Below are positions 6,894 to 9,511 of a stretch of 9,511 nt of DNA, piece by piece (position 1 is the stretch's first letter; each line of letters opens with the position of its first letter). Under the pieces are notes generated by a model, which saw only the letters and a list, made by a program, of their open reading frames with translations, was not told the DNA's origin and ran no database searches. The stretch is from GCA-002727735 sp036159515. GTDB lineage: Bacteria; Bacteroidota; Bacteroidia; Flavobacteriales_D; Parvicellaceae. The translations under genes were made by a program, and so were the position numbers. The DNA is taken from the NCBI GenBank assembly GCA_036159515.1, contig JAYYEV010000037.1, forward strand, positions 1-9,511, given 5' to 3'.

Positions 6894-7789
6894 CTTAATA
6901 GATTATTCTCAATTGAGAATTTCAGTTCGAAATAATTTTTATCAATCATCCCTTTACTTTCCATTTTACGCAGAAGGTCTTTGTTCCTCTCTTCTAGTTT
7001 GATAATTTCAGATTCATCAACTATTCGGTTGGATTTAGATGAATTGTATCCTCTTTTTACATACACTAAGTTCCATAAATCATCAGAAAACATAAAACTC
7101 CAAGGTATCATATGGTCAATTGAAACATCTCCATCAAATTCTTCACCACTAATAAAACATACCTTATCAGTTAAGGATATATACTTCTTAAACTTATTTA
7201 ACGATTTTATTCTTACACCAACTCTATCATTTATCTTAATTTTCTTTGATATTCGTGGAGATGAATTGTATGTTTCTAGAATTTGAACCCATCTGTAATT
7301 GATAACCTCAAAAAGAATGTCAGAATATTCTTTCAATATTTGGGGTTTTTTCACCTTTATGGTTCTTCCTTTTCTATCTAAATCATATAGTTGATATTCT
7401 TTATCACCAACATTGAGAAACCTATGTGATACATTTTCAGAAAGGATTCTGTTAAGGTATTTAGTGTCAATATCTACCTTCTTTTCTATCCTTTCAAACT
7501 CTATTGGTTGTAATCCATATTTAGATTGATATTCTTCAATTTTAGATTTCACATAAGAAACAAATGTGGGTGGTTTCAGAGGATTAGAACCTTGTTGTAA
7601 ATCAAAAAAGATAGTTTGATTCCAATAATATTTGAACATCTTTAATGATATTCTATCAAAATGTATCGGTTCTTCTGAATCATCTTCAAAACAACACTCA
7701 ACAATGGATTTACCCCATCCCATTTTGTAAGTGTTATCTACACTACAATTTTTGATTACTTCAAACCAATTAGAAAGGGTAAAATTCAT
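6866..7789 (-). CDS. HNH endonuclease domain protein, 307 aa
   Basis: A probable DNA endonuclease. The HNH core is residues 211-255: CFISGEEF, then SIDHMIPWSFMFSDDLWNLV, then NSSKSNR. The metal-binding and catalytic Asp225-His226 lie in DHMIPWS, Asn240 in WNLV, and Asn249/Lys252 in NSSK. This spacing and the DHxIPWS wording recall Cas9/restriction-type HNH domains. The usual CxxC zinc knuckle is CxxS here (Cys211, Ser214). The N-terminal 90 residues (NTYKMGWGKSIVE, KYYWNQTIFFDLQQGSNP) resemble, from memory, a region that recurs before HNH domains in restriction or defence-type nucleases. No signal peptide. It starts at an ATG 19 bases after the small upstream gene, with no Shine-Dalgarno sequence, and is read in the same direction as glmS. 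Restriction or homing-like activity is inference; no methylase accompanies it. Confidence 0.85.
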   Translation of the reverse strand: MNFTLSNWFEVIKNCSVDNTYKMGWGKSIVECCFEDDSEEPIHFDRISLKMFKYYWNQTIFFDLQQGSNPLKPPTFVSYVKSKIEEYQSKYGLQPIEFERIEKKVDIDTKYLNRILSENVSHRFLNVGDKEYQLYDLDRKGRTIKVKKPQILKEYSDILFEVINYRWVQILETYNSSPRISKKIKINDRVGVRIKSLNKFKKYISLTDKVCFISGEEFDGDVSIDHMIPWSFMFSDDLWNLVYVKRGYNSSKSNRIVDESEIIKLEERNKDLLRKMESKGMIDKNYFELKFSIENNLLRKFWISFKG

Positions 7790-7808
7790 AAATCGAATTT
7801 AGTGAAAT

Positions 7809-8072
7809 TTAATTTGTCAAAACTTCAATAATCGGTTGAGAAACCTCTACAATATCCTCTCTATTGATTCGTTCCTTTCTAATCTTTCCTTTCTTGTATA
7901 TTGAATGGACATGGGAATTTGTAAATGTTTTACCAAGAGGTGTTTTCAATCCATCTTCATTAAAGATTTGAGATATCTTTCTGTATCCAATAGGAGTTAC
8001 ACTTTTATCCTTATATCTACAAATACGATTAAATAAATACTTTTGGTATTCAGAATAATTTGAATCCCACAA
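7809..8072 (-). CDS. Small recombinase-like helix-turn-helix protein, possibly with a degraded start
   Basis: An 87-residue frame opened by TTG at 8072; it contains no internal Met, and the frame is open back beyond the glmS stop with no ATG or GTG. The middle reads IGYRKISQIFNEDGLKTPLGKTF, then NSHVHSIYKK. This is the pattern of the DNA-binding helix-turn-helix that ends serine recombinases ('I-x-x-x-L/F-N-x-x-G-x-x-T-P-x-G-K'), and small Bacteroidota proteins of this kind exist as far as I recall. The upstream frame reads VKFSFSIVTTKLWDSNYSEYQ, which looks protein-like, so the original start may have been a lost ATG near 8105. It is cotranscribed with the HNH gene 19 bases downstream. It could be a DNA-targeting partner, a regulator, or a remnant. 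No catalytic serine domain is present. Confidence 0.5.
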   Translation of the reverse strand: MWDSNYSEYQKYLFNRICRYKDKSVTPIGYRKISQIFNEDGLKTPLGKTFTNSHVHSIYKKGKIRKERINREDIVEVSQPIIEVLTN

Positions 8073-8096
8073 TTTGGTAGTAACAATTGAAAATGA

Positions 8097-8130
8097 AAAC
8101 TTTACGATGAGGTTTAGGGGGTAAGAATAA
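8097..8130 (-). repeat. Right arm of the imperfect inverted repeat flanking the HNH cassette
   Basis: The reverse complement of this arm matches 6860-6893 at 27 of 34 positions, starting with the perfect 12-base TTATTCTTACCC. It sits just upstream of the small recombinase-like frame and 13 bases after the glmS stop codon. Confidence 0.55.
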
Positions 8131-8143
8131 CCACCCTGTAATG

Positions 8144-9511
8144 TTACTCCACCGTCACAGACTTGGCTAAATTTCTGGGCTGGTCTACGTTCTTACCAAG
8201 CAGTACAGCAATGTGGTAGGACAACAATTGTAGTGGAATGGTGGTGAGAAGTGGCGAGAGAAGTTCTAAAGCCTCTGGGATTTCAATGACGTGGTCTGCC
8301 AATGCTTTGACTTGGGTGTCCCCTTTGGTTACAATCCCTATGATTTTTCCTTTTCTCGACTTTATTTCCTGGATGTTACTCACAATTTTTTTATAGTGAC
8401 CATATTTTGTGGCGATGACCACAATGGGCATATTTTCATCAATAAGGGCAATAGGCCCATGTTTCATTTCGGCCGCCGGATAGCCCTCAGCATGTATATA
8501 AGAGATTTCTTTTAATTTGAGCGCCCCTTCTAAGGCCACTGGAAAATTAAACCCTCTTCCCAAATACAGGAAGTTGGTGGCGTCTTTATAAATGCCTGCA
8601 ATCTTTTTTGTTAGGGCATCTGACTCAAGGACTGTTTTGATTTTTCCAGGAATGGTTTCAAGTTCTATTAAATGACGTTTATAATCTGAAGTTGAAAGGG
8701 TTCCTTTGGCCTTTGCCAATCTCAAAGCTATCATGGTAAGCAGTGTAATTTGAGTTGTAAAAGCCTTTGTAGACGCCACTCCAATTTCAGGGCCAGCGTG
8801 CGTATAGGCGCCAGCATCCGTTTCTCTGGAAATTGTAGAGCCTACAACATTGCAAACGCCAAAGGCAAAGGCCCCATTTTTTTTGGCCAGTTTGATGGCC
8901 GCCAAGGTATCTGCGGTTTCGCCAGATTGTGAAATCGCAATGACGATGTCCTTGTCAGAGATAATGGGGTTTCTGTATCGAAACTCTGAGGCGTACTCAA
9001 CTTCAACAGGGATTCTTGCGATCTCTTCAAAAATATATTCTGCCACCAATCCAGCGTGCCAAGAAGTGCCACAACCAACAATGGTGATTTTTTGAGCATT
9101 TGATAATTTTTCTATATTGTCATCAATGCCTGACATTTTAACAAGGCCTTTGTTGACTTTTAATCGGCCACGGTAGGTGTCTTGTATGGCCTTGGGCTGT
9201 TCAAAGATTTCTTTGAGCATAAAATGGTTGAAGCCTCCCTTTTCAATTTCTTCAATATTGAGCTGTAATTCCTGAACGTAAGGGTCGAAGAGGTCGCCGT
9301 TTTTTATATTTCTAAATTCCGGTTCTTTGTGTAGTCTAATGACAGCCATTTCCTCGTCCTCCAAGTAAACGGCATTGTTGGTAAATTCAATAAAGGGTGA
9401 CGCATCACTAGCGATAAAATACTCATCCTTTCCAATGCCAATGGCGAGTGGACTCCCCAGTCTTGCAACGATAATTTCGTTGGGTTTTTTTAAATCTATA
9501 ATTGCAATGGC
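8144..9511 (-). CDS. glmS: Glutamine--fructose-6-phosphate aminotransferase (isomerizing), 5' end beyond the window
   Basis: Makes glucosamine-6-phosphate from fructose-6-phosphate and glutamine, the first step toward UDP-GlcNAc, peptidoglycan and LPS; cytoplasmic. The frame is open to the right edge, so the true start is outside; 455 of roughly 610 residues are visible. Numbering from the window edge, residues 1 to about 57 are the end of the N-terminal glutaminase domain (LGSPLAIGIGKDEYFIASDAS). GFNHFMLKEIFEQP follows near 93. SIS domain 1 holds GCGTSWHAG (146-154) and SQSGETADT (194-202). SIS domain 2 holds LGRGFNFPVALEGALKLKE (317-335). By alignment to the E. coli enzyme the isomerase residues are intact: Glu335, His351 in KHGP, and Lys450 in the C-terminal LAKSVTVE. 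It is visibly more GC-rich than the neighbouring accessory genes. No glmS riboswitch can be assessed, since the leader is not in the window. Confidence 0.98.
   Translation of the reverse strand, partial: AIAIIDLKKPNEIIVARLGSPLAIGIGKDEYFIASDASPFIEFTNNAVYLEDEEMAVIRLHKEPEFRNIKNGDLFDPYVQELQLNIEEIEKGGFNHFMLKEIFEQPKAIQDTYRGRLKVNKGLVKMSGIDDNIEKLSNAQKITIVGCGTSWHAGLVAEYIFEEIARIPVEVEYASEFRYRNPIISDKDIVIAISQSGETADTLAAIKLAKKNGAFAFGVCNVVGSTISRETDAGAYTHAGPEIGVASTKAFTTQITLLTMIALRLAKAKGTLSTSDYKRHLIELETIPGKIKTVLESDALTKKIAGIYKDATNFLYLGRGFNFPVALEGALKLKEISYIHAEGYPAAEMKHGPIALIDENMPIVVIATKYGHYKKIVSNIQEIKSRKGKIIGIVTKGDTQVKALADHVIEIPEALELLSPLLTTIPLQLLSYHIAVLLGKNVDQPRNLAKSVTVE

Larger units (their letters stand above)
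6860..8130 (-). mobile_element. Candidate inverted-repeat-bounded cassette (HNH endonuclease plus recombinase-like protein)
   Basis: A 1271-base unit whose two ends are the inverted-repeat arms 6860-6893 and 8097-8130. It contains exactly two minus-strand genes, an HNH nuclease and a small recombinase-like DNA-binding protein, both AT-rich. The right edge lies 13 bases from the glmS stop codon. I found no target-site duplication: the bases outside the left arm (GGAGTG) and the right arm (CCACCC) differ. No transposase is recognisable, so it would be either non-autonomous, dependent on the HNH protein itself, or an inactive remnant. It may also be an accessory defence cassette that is not mobile. 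Confidence 0.3.

Noticed and set aside
6981..7286. Open frame on the + strand opposite the HNH gene
   Set aside because: It covers the antisense of the HNH core, whose own frame carries the conserved motifs.
8116..8143. Intrinsic terminator for glmS built on GGGT/ACCC
   Set aside because: The stem would be only 4 to 5 bp and is not followed by a T-tract, so I do not list it.
6845..8145. Target-site duplication or Tn7-type TGT/ACA ends around the HNH cassette
   Set aside because: The bases just outside the two arms do not match each other, and the ends begin TTATTC rather than TGT. Mobility therefore rests only on the inverted repeat.
8291..9099. Several short open frames on both strands inside glmS
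   Set aside because: They overlap strongly conserved GlmS domains and read as antisense or frame-shifted shadows.

Overview
The window looks like a chromosomal piece of a Bacteroidota genome, most likely Flavobacteriia. Four things point there: an AT-rich background, a DUF5723-type outer-membrane barrel protein, a C-terminal tail resembling the sorting signals of the type IX secretion system (T9SS), and the near absence of Shine-Dalgarno sequences before most genes. No RNA gene, CRISPR array or classical transposase was found.

Left part (1-2909, + strand). A 5'-truncated DUF5723 outer-membrane protein with a long charged tail comes first. It is followed by a roughly 100-base gap that holds a bulged palindrome and four TTGTG/CACAA half-sites. 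Next come an unrecognised coiled-coil protein of 213 aa, a secreted MORN-repeat protein whose likely GTG start lies just past that gene's stop, and an 84-aa orphan that begins 6 bases after the MORN gene ends.

Middle (2949-6787, + strand). An exported S9-family serine peptidase, closely resembling the plant glutamyl endopeptidase CGEP (S9D), has an intact Ser-Asp-His triad. It is followed 27 bases later by a small secreted protein with a T9SS-like tail, and then by a short-chain dehydrogenase/reductase (SDR).

Right part (6788-9511, - strand). glmS (glucosamine-6-phosphate synthase) enters from the right edge and ends at 8144. Between glmS and the SDR lies a 1.27-kb cassette with an HNH endonuclease and a small recombinase-like DNA-binding protein. 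The cassette is bounded by an imperfect inverted repeat of about 34 bases (27 of 34 positions match, the outer 12 perfectly), with its right edge only 13 bases from the glmS stop codon. The cassette genes point the same way as glmS and converge on the SDR.

Genes that look like core genome (DUF5723 protein, S9 peptidase, glmS) alternate with markedly AT-rich, poorly recognised ones (1547-2909 and 5418-8072), which suggests accessory insertions. The inverted-repeat-bounded HNH cassette beside glmS is the best candidate for an undescribed mobile or defence unit. The call rests on sequence reading alone, with no database search.
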